Of a stretch of DNA of 9,077 nt, positions 1 to 6,191 are shown one piece after another (position 1 is the stretch's first letter; every line of letters starts with the position of its first letter). The stretch spans positions 1 to 9,077 of the forward strand of contig JACCQX010000098.1 in assembly GCA_013813905.1 (NCBI GenBank), read 5' to 3'. The notes below the pieces were generated by a model, which was given only the letters and a program-made list of their open reading frames with translations, did no database searches and was not told the origin of the DNA. This stretch comes from Chloroflexota bacterium. GTDB lineage: Bacteria > Chloroflexota > Limnocylindria > Limnocylindrales > CSP1-4. Position numbers and translations under genes: made by a program.

Positions 1-346
1 CGGTCGATTTACCGACGCCACCCTTGCCCGAGGCCACGGCCAGGATGTTCTTGACCCCCGGCACCAGTTGCTGCGGCTGCTGCGGGGCCGCGCGGCGGAC
101 CATGGCACCCCAGGTGATGGCGATCTCCCGCGCTCCCACCGCGACCAGCGCGGTGCGCACGTTGCCCTCGATCTCATCCTTGAGGGGGCAGGCGGGCGTG
201 GTCAGCTCGATGGTGAGGCCCACGTTGGAGGAGGGGTCGATGACCACATCCTTGACCATGTTGAGAGTGACGATGTCCCGACCGAGCTCGGGCTCCTGGA
301 CGGCGCGCAGCGCCTCGTAGACGGCGGATTCGGAGAGCATGCGCAT
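1..346 (-). CDS. mrp: Mrp/NBP35-family Fe-S cluster carrier ATPase (N-terminal part, cut by window edge)
   Basis: Members of this P-loop family bind a [4Fe-4S] cluster and pass it to apo-proteins in the cytoplasm. Only the first 115 codons are present; the gene runs off the window at base 1. Residues 1-80 or so look like the MIP18/DUF59 domain: an N-terminal helix with VQEPELGRDIV, then TTPACPLKDEIE with a conserved cysteine (C53). Residues 101-115 read VKNILAVASGKGGVGKST, the deviant Walker A of the Mrp/MinD group, with the signature lysine K108 and the P-loop lysine K113. The start is taken at ATG 346; a second in-frame ATG two codons later (340) is also possible, and neither has a clear Shine-Dalgarno. 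It is transcribed away from the potA-like operon. The DUF59 plus Mrp fusion is the usual bacterial architecture, so the family call is firm. The rest of the ATPase and the CxxC cluster-binding motif cannot be seen here. Confidence 0.9.
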   Translation of the reverse strand, partial: MRMLSESAVYEALRAVQEPELGRDIVTLNMVKDVVIDPSSNVGLTIELTTPACPLKDEIEGNVRTALVAVGAREIAITWGAMVRRAAPQQPQQLVPGVKNILAVASGKGGVGKST

Positions 347-441
347 ATCTTACCGATGCGCTCGACTTTCCTTCGCCCTGCGAATCTAGCGTGGAAAGCG
401 GCGTCCAGCTACGAATCGGCCACCGACTCGGTGCCGTTGCT

Positions 442-447
442 TATACT
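442..447 (+). promoter_or_regulatory. Candidate -10 box for the importer operon
   Basis: TATACT is a conspicuous AT-rich hexamer in the otherwise GC-rich 198-bp region between the divergent mrp and potA-like genes, and differs from TATAAT at one base. It lies about 100 bp upstream of the chosen potA start. No good -35 match lies 16-18 bp upstream, so this would be a weak or activator-dependent promoter. This is inference from the sequence only. Confidence 0.3.
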
Positions 448-460
448 GCCCCAGCCGGTC

Positions 461-472
461 GGCACGGGTGCC
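461..472. promoter_or_regulatory. Short inverted repeat just downstream of the candidate -10 box (possible operator)
   Basis: GGCAC-GG-GTGCC has 5-bp perfect arms around a 2-bp centre and starts 13 bp after the TATACT hexamer, where a repressor could block initiation. A further GTGCC lies at 431-435, so the same half-site occurs on both sides of the -10 box. The arms are short and such repeats arise often by chance in GC-rich DNA, so this is only a lead. Confidence 0.2.
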
Positions 473-528
473 AAGGCGGTGGACGGAGCCCGGTCGATGG
501 ACGAGCGCTCGGGGGACTCGCTTGCAGC

Positions 529-536
529 AGGAGGAG
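529..536 (+). promoter_or_regulatory. Ribosome binding site deciding the potA-like start
   Basis: AGGAGGAG lies 8 nt before the GTG at 545 and is the best anti-SD match in the region. It favours GTG 545 over the upstream in-frame ATG at 497, which has only a GGAG (485-488) at similar spacing. Confidence 0.6.
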
Positions 537-544
537 CAGAGCCG

Positions 545-1696
545 GTGTCGGCCATCGACGTCCGCCTGGTAGACGTCACGAAGCGTTTCGGGACGCAGGT
601 GACCGCGGTGGACCGGATCGACCTGGAGGTCACCGACGGCGAGTTCTTCTCCCTCCTGGGCCCGTCCGGCTGCGGCAAGACGACCACGCTGCGCATGATC
701 GGCGGCTTCGAGCAGCCCACCAGCGGCCTGATCGAGTTGCAGGGCCAGGATGTGACCTGGCTACCGCCCTACAAGCGCAACGTCAACACGGTCTTCCAGG
801 ATTACGCGCTCTTTCCCCACCTGACCATCTTCGAGAACGTGGCCTTCGGGCTGCGGCGCAAGAAGACCGGCGGAGCGGAGATCCGCCGGCGTGCGGCGGA
901 GATGCTGGAGCTCGTGGAGCTGCGCGGCTACGACGGGCGCAAGCCAGGCCAGATCTCAGGCGGCCAGGCCCAGCGCGTGGCCCTGGCGCGGGCGCTCATC
1001 AACCGGCCGGCGGTGCTCCTCCTGGACGAGCCGCTAGGGGCGCTGGACCTGAAGTTGCGCAAGCAGATGCAGCTTGAGCTCAAGCGCATCCAGCAGGAGG
1101 TGGGCATCACCTTCATCTACGTGACCCATGACCAGGACGAGGCCATGACGATGTCCGACCGCATCGCCGTCATGCACCGCGGTCGGTTCGAGCAACTGGG
1201 ACGGCCGCAGGACCTCTACGAACGGCCACGAACCAGTTTCGTGGCCGGATTCCTGGGCGTCAGCAACCTCATGACCGGTCGCATCGATGGCGCGGACGGG
1301 GCGTACGCCATCGTCCGCCTGGACGCGTCCACGGCTTTGCGCCTGCCGCGAGAAGGGGTCTCTGACGGCGCATCGGTACAGTTGGGCGTACGGCCGGAGA
1401 AGATCCGCCTGGTCGGTGAGGGCAGCGCGACAGCCGACCTCAACGTCCTCAGCGGCCGTGTTCGCGATGCCAGCTATACCGGGGTGAGCACGCAGTATCT
1501 GGTCGATATCCCGGGCGGCAGCAAGATGACCGTGTACGAGCAGAACACGGCCCGAGCGGCGGCAGCCGGGCTCCGTCGGAAGGGCGACATGGTGGGGCTG
1601 GCCTGGTCGCCCGCCGACACGTTCGTCGTCCAGCCCGGCCGAACCGAACCAGCCCCCTCACGATATCAGGAGGCACCCGATGTACGACGGACCTGA
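545..1696 (+). CDS. potA: Polyamine-type ABC transporter ATP-binding protein (PotA-like)
   Basis: This is the cytoplasmic ATPase that powers the importer encoded downstream. From GTG 545 it is 383 aa, a normal PotA length. All nucleotide-binding motifs are intact: Walker A GPSGCGKTT at 39-47, Q-loop Q85 in VFQDYALFPH, signature SGGQAQRVALARAL from S138, Walker B LLLDEP with D161/E162, D-loop GALD, and switch histidine H195 in VTHDQDEA. Residues from about 235 onward form the C-terminal TOBE/MOI-type regulatory region, including LGVRPEKIRL, as in PotA/FbpC/UgpC proteins. The start rests on the strong AGGAGGAG; ATG 497 would add 16 residues. The 3' end overlaps the binding-protein gene by 17 bp. 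The ATPase alone could serve polyamine, iron or sugar importers. The polyamine/GABA assignment comes from the PotD-, PotB- and PotC-type partners and the adjacent aminotransferase. Confidence 0.93.
   Translation: MSAIDVRLVDVTKRFGTQVTAVDRIDLEVTDGEFFSLLGPSGCGKTTTLRMIGGFEQPTSGLIELQGQDVTWLPPYKRNVNTVFQDYALFPHLTIFENVAFGLRRKKTGGAEIRRRAAEMLELVELRGYDGRKPGQISGGQAQRVALARALINRPAVLLLDEPLGALDLKLRKQMQLELKRIQQEVGITFIYVTHDQDEAMTMSDRIAVMHRGRFEQLGRPQDLYERPRTSFVAGFLGVSNLMTGRIDGADGAYAIVRLDASTALRLPREGVSDGASVQLGVRPEKIRLVGEGSATADLNVLSGRVRDASYTGVSTQYLVDIPGGSKMTVYEQNTARAAAAGLRRKGDMVGLAWSPADTFVVQPGRTEPAPSRYQEAPDVRRT
1668..1673 (+). promoter_or_regulatory. Ribosome binding site for the binding-protein gene
   Basis: A perfect AGGAGG lies within the last codons of the potA-like gene, 6 nt before ATG 1680. 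It fixes the start of the binding protein and implies that its translation is coupled to the end of the ATPase gene. Confidence 0.75.
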
Positions 1697-3023
1697 CGCG
1701 CTCCAGAAGGTCATTGGGGCGCCGGTGACGCGGCGGCGCATGCTCCAGCTGACCGCCGTCACCGGCGTGAGTGCCTTCCTCGCTGCCTGTGGCACGACCG
1801 GCACCGGCACATCCGCCCCCAGCGGCACGCCCGGTGCCACCGTCGGGCGCAGCCTCAGCCCGACCGCCTCGGCCACGGGAACGCCCGTCGCATCGGCCAC
1901 TGCCGGTGCCAGCGCCACAGCCGTGGCTAGTGCCAGGGCCGACGCCACGGCCAGTGCCGAGCCTACCGCTGTGGCCACCCGCGCGCCGGTCAGCGGCAGC
2001 TTCCGCTGGGCCAACTGGGTGGGCTATATCGATCGTGAGCGCGGACCACGCTACCCGACCCTGGAGCGATTTACGCAAGAGACCGGCGTCACGGTCGAGT
2101 ACGAGCAGGCGGTCGACGACAACGAGAGCTTCTACGCGGCCGATCTGTCCGGTCCGCTGAGCGTCGGCCAGTCGACCGGCTGGGACCTGGTGGTCCTGAC
2201 CGACTGGATGATGCAGCGCCTGGTCGCGCGTGGCTGGCTGGAGCAGATCGACACCAACGGCCTCCAGAACTACCCGGCCAACCTGCTGGATGCCTACAAG
2301 ACCCGCGAGTGGGACCCCGGCAACCTCTACGCCGCGCCCTGGCAGTCGGGCATGACCGGCATCGGCCATGACCGTGGCGCCACAGGCGAGCTGGACAGCC
2401 TGGAAGTGTTCTGGGATCCGCAGTACGCCGGCCGCATGACCTACCTGTCCGAGATGCAGGACACCATCGGTCTGGCCGCCCTGCGTCTCGGCTTCGCGCC
2501 GGAGACGCTCACGCAGGAGCAGTTCGATCAGGCCTTGGCCGAGGTGGCCCGCGGTGTCGATGAAGGCCTGGTGCGTCAGCTGGCGGGCAACAGCTACGTG
2601 GATGTCATGGCCCTGGGCGACGCCATCGTGGCCATGGCCTGGTCCGGCGACGTGCAGGGACTCCTCGTGCCCGACCAGGGCGCCGGGCAGGACTTCCAGT
2701 GGGTCCTGCCGCGCCAGGGGGGCATGCTCTGGACGGACAACATGGGCATCCCCAAGGGCGCCGCAAACAAGGCACAGGCCGAGGCCTGGATCGACTTCTA
2801 CTACCGGCCGGAGATCGCCGCGGTGGTCGAGGCCTGGGTCAACTACGTCTGCCCGGTGAAGGGCGCCGATGAGGAGATGCTGGCCCTGGACCCGGCGCTC
2901 GCCGAGAACGCGCTCATCTTCCCGACGCCGGACATGCTGGCCCGGCTGCACCCGTTCGCTGCCACGGACCTGGACACCGCACAGCGTTGGCAGGATGCCT
3001 TCGCCGACGCGATCGGCCTGTGA
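1680..3023 (+). CDS. potD: Polyamine-type extracellular solute-binding lipoprotein (PotD-like), twin-arginine signal
   Basis: Substrate-capturing subunit of the importer, 447 aa. Residues 17-37 form a secretion signal: TRRRMLQL resembles a Tat motif, then a hydrophobic stretch, then the lipobox LAAC with the acylation cysteine C37. The mature protein would therefore be an extracytoplasmic lipoprotein. Residues 38-107 are a low-complexity Ala/Thr/Ser/Pro/Gly tether. The binding fold starts at about 108 with FRWANWVGYID (W110, W113, Y116), a hallmark of PotD-type proteins. Other matches to the polyamine pocket, by eye, are E258/D261, W321 in AMAWSGDV and W351/D353 in GGMLWTDNMGIP. This last motif corresponds to the Trp and Asp that hold a ligand amine in E. 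coli PotD. The start is fixed by AGGAGG. The family is clear; the exact ligand (putrescine, spermidine, GABA or another amine) is inferred. The 63-bp gap that follows carries an inverted repeat. Confidence 0.9.
   Translation: MYDGPDALQKVIGAPVTRRRMLQLTAVTGVSAFLAACGTTGTGTSAPSGTPGATVGRSLSPTASATGTPVASATAGASATAVASARADATASAEPTAVATRAPVSGSFRWANWVGYIDRERGPRYPTLERFTQETGVTVEYEQAVDDNESFYAADLSGPLSVGQSTGWDLVVLTDWMMQRLVARGWLEQIDTNGLQNYPANLLDAYKTREWDPGNLYAAPWQSGMTGIGHDRGATGELDSLEVFWDPQYAGRMTYLSEMQDTIGLAALRLGFAPETLTQEQFDQALAEVARGVDEGLVRQLAGNSYVDVMALGDAIVAMAWSGDVQGLLVPDQGAGQDFQWVLPRQGGMLWTDNMGIPKGAANKAQAEAWIDFYYRPEIAAVVEAWVNYVCPVKGADEEMLALDPALAENALIFPTPDMLARLHPFAATDLDTAQRWQDAFADAIGL
1791..2000 (+). repeat. Low-complexity segment encoding the Ala/Thr/Ser/Pro tether of the binding protein
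   Basis: This segment encodes residues 38-107 of the lipoprotein, built from irregular repeats of short units such as GTP, SAT, ASAT and ATA. At DNA level it alternates imperfect gccac/gccag blocks. It should be a disordered spacer between the lipid anchor and the binding fold. Such tethers are common in lipoproteins of Chloroflexota and other monoderm-like bacteria. Confidence 0.6.
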
Positions 3024-3028
3024 CCCAT

Positions 3029-3051
3029 CCCGCCGCCTGGTCTCCGGCGGG
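3029..3051 (+). repeat. Intercistronic inverted repeat (possible mRNA stem-loop) after the binding-protein gene
   Basis: CCCGCCG (3029-3035) and CGGCGGG (3045-3051) form a perfect 7-bp all-GC stem with a 9-nt loop, starting 5 bp after the stop of the binding-protein gene. No T-run follows, so a simple Rho-independent terminator is unlikely. In other ABC import operons a hairpin here protects the upstream mRNA or attenuates transcription, giving excess binding protein over permease. That role is inferred by position. Confidence 0.4.
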
Positions 3052-3086
3052 GCCGGACTGACCGGATCTCGCCCGATTTACCATCG

Positions 3087-3953
3087 GTGAGCTGGTTCCG
3101 GCGCCACCCTACCGCCACGGCGTACCTGCTCCTGGCGCCGGGCATCGCCTACCTGGCCATCTTCTACCTGTACCCGACGCTCCAGATGTTCTTGGTCTCG
3201 CTCTGGACCGGGACCGTGGAAGCGGGCTACCAGCTGACCTTCAACTTCGGCATCTACCCTCAGGCGCTGGCGCAGTACAGCGACCACTTCCTGCGCTCAC
3301 TGCTGTACGGGGCCATCGCGACGCTGTTGACCTTCCTCATCGGGTTTCCGCTGGCCTACTTCATCGCCTTTCGGGGCGGCCGCTACAAGAGCCTGCTGCT
3401 CTTCCTGGTCATCGCCCCCTTCTTCACCAGCTTCCTGTTGCGCACACTGTCCTGGCGCATCATCTTCGCCGATCAGGGTCTGGCGTTGGGACCGCTCAAG
3501 GACCTCGATCTGCTGCCTGAGGAGTTCCGGCTGACGGCCACGCCGAGCGCGGTCATCGCGGGCATCACCTACAACTTCCTACCCTTCATGACCCTGCCGT
3601 TGTACGTTGCGCTGGAAAGGATCCCGCCGAACCTCCTGGAGGCAGCCGAGGACCTATATGCCGGCACGTGGCAGCGCTTTCGGCGTGTGACCCTGCCGCT
3701 GGCCCTGCCCGGCGTCTTCGCCGGAACCCTGCTGACGTTCATCCCGGCAATGGGCGACTTCGTCAACGCCGAGCTGCTGGGCAGTCCCCAGTCACAGATG
3801 ATCGGCAACGTCATCCAGGCGCGCTTCCTGCGGGTCAGCGACTACCCCACTGGTGCCGCGCTCTCCTTCATCTTGATGGCGGCCATCCTGGTAGGTGTCT
3901 TCATCTACGCACGCGTGGTGGGCACCGAGGAGCTGACCGGGGGGACCAGTTGA
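3087..3953 (+). CDS. potB: Polyamine-type ABC transporter permease (PotB-like)
   Basis: One of the two membrane subunits forming the translocation path, 288 aa. Six hydrophobic segments can be seen at roughly 10-34, 68-92, 98-122, 150-175, 205-228 and 255-278. The cytoplasmic coupling loop has the EAA motif (E185-A186-A187, with the conserved G193), followed by FRRVTLPLALPG. The only plausible start is GTG 3087. No ATG, GTG or TTG occurs in frame between the previous stop and this codon, and the next ATG (M34) would lose the first membrane helix. No Shine-Dalgarno precedes it, which is unusual in this operon. Order and topology (permease with an RRHP N-terminus, then PotC type) match PotB, but B and C are told apart mainly by order and by the conserved patterns of the second permease. 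Confidence 0.9.
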   Translation: MSWFRRHPTATAYLLLAPGIAYLAIFYLYPTLQMFLVSLWTGTVEAGYQLTFNFGIYPQALAQYSDHFLRSLLYGAIATLLTFLIGFPLAYFIAFRGGRYKSLLLFLVIAPFFTSFLLRTLSWRIIFADQGLALGPLKDLDLLPEEFRLTATPSAVIAGITYNFLPFMTLPLYVALERIPPNLLEAAEDLYAGTWQRFRRVTLPLALPGVFAGTLLTFIPAMGDFVNAELLGSPQSQMIGNVIQARFLRVSDYPTGAALSFILMAAILVGVFIYARVVGTEELTGGTS

Positions 3954-3969
3954 GGTCGAGCGGACGGCG

Positions 3970-4875
3970 GTGCGAGGCCCCGCCCGTGAGACGGTCAAGC
4001 AGGGTCGCCGCGTGAGACGGCTCGCTCACCTCTTGGACCGCTGGCTGCTGCCGCTCTACGCCCTGCTGGCGGTGAGCTACCTGGCGCTGCCGGTGCTGGT
4101 CATGATCCTGTTCAGCTTCAACGATCCCAGCGGCCGCTCGAACATCAGTTGGCGTGGGTTCTCGCTGGAGTCTTGGTTCGATCCGCTGGGCCAACCAGGC
4201 CTGGCTGAGGCCGTCACCACGAGCCTGGCGGTGGCGCTGTTCGCGACGCTCGCGGCGACCGTCCTGGGAGTTCTCATCGGCCTGGCCCTGGTGCGCCACC
4301 GCTTCCGTGGCAGGTCATCCATCAACCTGCTGATCTTCCTGCCCATGTCCACGCCGGAGATCGTGCTGGGCGTCTCGCTGCTGACGCTCTTCCTAGCCTC
4401 GACGCAGTACGCCTTCGTGCCCGAGGGCACGTTCTTCCCGCTCGGCTTCCACACCATCCTGATCGCCCACATCATGTTCAACATCAGCTACGTGGTCGTG
4501 ACCATGCGCGCCCGACTCCAGGGCTTTCCCCGACATCTCGAGGAAGCGGCCATGGACCTGGGCGCCAACGAATGGACGACGTTTTGGCGCGTGACCTTCC
4601 CGCTCATCCTGCCCGGCGTGATGGCCGCCGCGCTGCTGGCCTTCAGCCTGTCCATCGACGACTACGTCATCACCGTCTTTACCTCCGGCCAGGCGACGAC
4701 CTTCCCGCTCTACATCTACGGCTCCCAACAACGGGGCATCCCGGTCCAGGTCAACGTGGTGGGCACCATCATCTTCCTGGTGGCCGTGGGCATGGTCGTG
4801 CTGTCGACCCTCCTCCAACGGTGGCAACGCCCTGACCCCGTGGAAGCGGTGGAAGTGGAAGGAGCGCGCACTTGA
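3970..4875 (+). CDS. potC: Polyamine-type ABC transporter permease (PotC-like)
   Basis: Second membrane subunit, 301 aa from GTG 3970. It has a basic N-terminus, a first membrane helix at about 26-50, and five more near 83-107, 116-140, 155-175, 215-235 and 262-285. The EAA loop reads EEAAMDLGANEWTTFWRVT from E191 to T209, followed by FPLILPG. EAAMDLGA and SIDDYVIT (from S228) are typical of PotC rather than PotB. The start is uncertain: GTG 3970 has no good Shine-Dalgarno. In-frame GTG 4012 follows CAGGG with 7-nt spacing and would shorten the protein by 14 residues without touching a helix. The gene begins 16 bp after the potB-like stop, and its TGA overlaps the TTG start of the aminotransferase gene. 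Confidence 0.9.
   Translation: MRGPARETVKQGRRVRRLAHLLDRWLLPLYALLAVSYLALPVLVMILFSFNDPSGRSNISWRGFSLESWFDPLGQPGLAEAVTTSLAVALFATLAATVLGVLIGLALVRHRFRGRSSINLLIFLPMSTPEIVLGVSLLTLFLASTQYAFVPEGTFFPLGFHTILIAHIMFNISYVVVTMRARLQGFPRHLEEAAMDLGANEWTTFWRVTFPLILPGVMAAALLAFSLSIDDYVITVFTSGQATTFPLYIYGSQQRGIPVQVNVVGTIIFLVAVGMVVLSTLLQRWQRPDPVEAVEVEGART
4859..4864 (+). promoter_or_regulatory. Ribosome binding site supporting the TTG start of the aminotransferase
   Basis: AAGGAG lies 7 nt before TTG 4872, inside the end of the potC-like gene. With the TTGA stop/start overlap it indicates translational coupling and makes the rare TTG start credible. Confidence 0.7.
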
Positions 4876-6182
4876 CCGACCTCCGGAGCCGCCCTACGGC
4901 ACTGCCCGATCACTCCGTGATCCCCGCCGTGTGGACGCGTTACACCGACCTCGTGATCGAGCGCGGCGAAGGCTCGTGGCTATTCACCACGGACGGCGAG
5001 CGCTACCTCGACTACACCTCGGGCATCGGCGTCACCAATACCGGCCACGCGCACCCGCGCGTCGTGCGGGCCGTGGCGGAGCAGGCGTCGCGCCTGCTGC
5101 ATGGCCAGCAGAACATCGTCTATCACGAAGCGGGCCTGCGGCTCCACGAGCGGCTGTCGCGGCTGATGCCCGGCGAGGGCTGGGGAGCATTCCTGTCCAA
5201 CAGCGGAGCGGAGGCGGTGGAGGCGGCCGTGAAGCTGGCTCGCGTGGCCACAGGTCGGCCCATCATCATCGCCTTCCGTGGCGGCTTTCACGGCCGCACG
5301 GCACAGACCATGGCGCTGACCAGTTCCCGGGTCACGGTGCGGGGCGACTTCGAGCCGTTGCCGGGCTCCGTGTACCACGTTCCCTATCCCTACTGCTACC
5401 GGGCTCCGGATGGTCCCCACCCACCGGAGGCCTGCAGCTGCGATTGGGAGGCCCAGCTGCAGACGCTGTTCGCGCAGATGGTGGATCCGCGACGCGTCGC
5501 CGCGGTCATCGTGGAGCCGGTCCTGGGCGAGGGCGGCTACGTCGTGCCGCCACCCGACTTCCTGCCGCGGCTTCGGGATATCACCCGGCAGCACGGCATG
5601 CTGCTCATCGCCGATGAGATCCAGACCGGGTACGGTCGGACCGGTCGGATGTTCGCCGTGGAGCACTGGGGCGTCGTGCCTGACATCGTGGTGATGGCCA
5701 AGGGCATCGCCTCGGGGCTGCCGCTGTCAGGGATCCTTGCGCCGCGACAGCTGCTCGATCGGTGGCCGTCGGGCGCCCATGGCGGCACGTATGGCGGCAA
5801 CGTCGTCTGTTGTGCGGCGGCCGAGGCCACCCTGGACGTCATGGCCGACGAGGGCCTGGTGGCGAACGCGGCCGAGCGAGGCCAGCAGCTGCTGGACGGT
5901 CTGCGGTCGCTCGTCGACGAGACCTCGGCGGTCGGCGATGTCCGCGGCTTGGGCTGCATGGTGGCCCTGGAGTTCGTGCGCCCGGACAGCGGGGATCGCC
6001 GGACGCCTGACCCGGGACGGGCGAAGGAGGTGCTCGCGGAGGCCCTGTGGCGCCGCCTGCTGCTGTTGTCGGCCGGCTCGTGGGGTCAGGTCGTGCGCAT
6101 CATCCCGCCCCTGGTCACCACCTCCGATGAGGTGGTCGAGGCGGTGCGACTCATCCGCGAGTCGGTCGCCGCGACGACCTGA
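4872..6182 (+). CDS. gabT: Class III PLP-dependent omega-aminotransferase, GABA transaminase-like
   Basis: Cytoplasmic enzyme expected to transfer the terminal amino group of GABA, putrescine or a similar omega-amine to a 2-oxo acid; 436 aa, the usual length. Visible active-site elements are NSGAE at 110-114 (phosphate binding), F139-H140 in GGFHGRT (ring stacking), E215 and E220 in EPVLGEGG, D248 in ADEIQTG (PLP nitrogen), catalytic lysine K277 in VMAKGIASG, and GGTYGGN. E220 together with R409 (VVRIIPP) matches the Glu-Arg switch pair of E. coli GabT (E211/R398) and ornithine aminotransferase. This supports an omega-amine substrate with a 2-oxo acid acceptor. I50 of GabT also appears conserved (SGIGVTNTGH). 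An extra cysteine-containing stretch lies at 174-190. Start TTG 4872 rests on AAGGAG and the overlap with the potC-like stop. Putrescine, acetylornithine or beta-alanine aminotransferase remain possible; position in the importer operon favours an imported amine. Confidence 0.85.
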   Translation: MTDLRSRPTALPDHSVIPAVWTRYTDLVIERGEGSWLFTTDGERYLDYTSGIGVTNTGHAHPRVVRAVAEQASRLLHGQQNIVYHEAGLRLHERLSRLMPGEGWGAFLSNSGAEAVEAAVKLARVATGRPIIIAFRGGFHGRTAQTMALTSSRVTVRGDFEPLPGSVYHVPYPYCYRAPDGPHPPEACSCDWEAQLQTLFAQMVDPRRVAAVIVEPVLGEGGYVVPPPDFLPRLRDITRQHGMLLIADEIQTGYGRTGRMFAVEHWGVVPDIVVMAKGIASGLPLSGILAPRQLLDRWPSGAHGGTYGGNVVCCAAAEATLDVMADEGLVANAAERGQQLLDGLRSLVDETSAVGDVRGLGCMVALEFVRPDSGDRRTPDPGRAKEVLAEALWRRLLLLSAGSWGQVVRIIPPLVTTSDEVVEAVRLIRESVAATT

Positions 6183-6191
6183 GACGCCTCC

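Noticed and set aside
68..544. Upstream extension of the potA-like frame back to 68
   Set aside because: It would overlap the mrp coding region antisense and add sequence unlike any ABC ATPase. The strong AGGAGGAG before GTG 545 marks the real start.
1449..2951. 500-codon open frame on the minus strand opposite the binding-protein gene
   Set aside because: It is a long GC-driven shadow. The plus strand has a strong Shine-Dalgarno, signal peptide, lipobox and family motifs, whereas the antisense product is His/Gly/Arg-rich with no recognisable domain.
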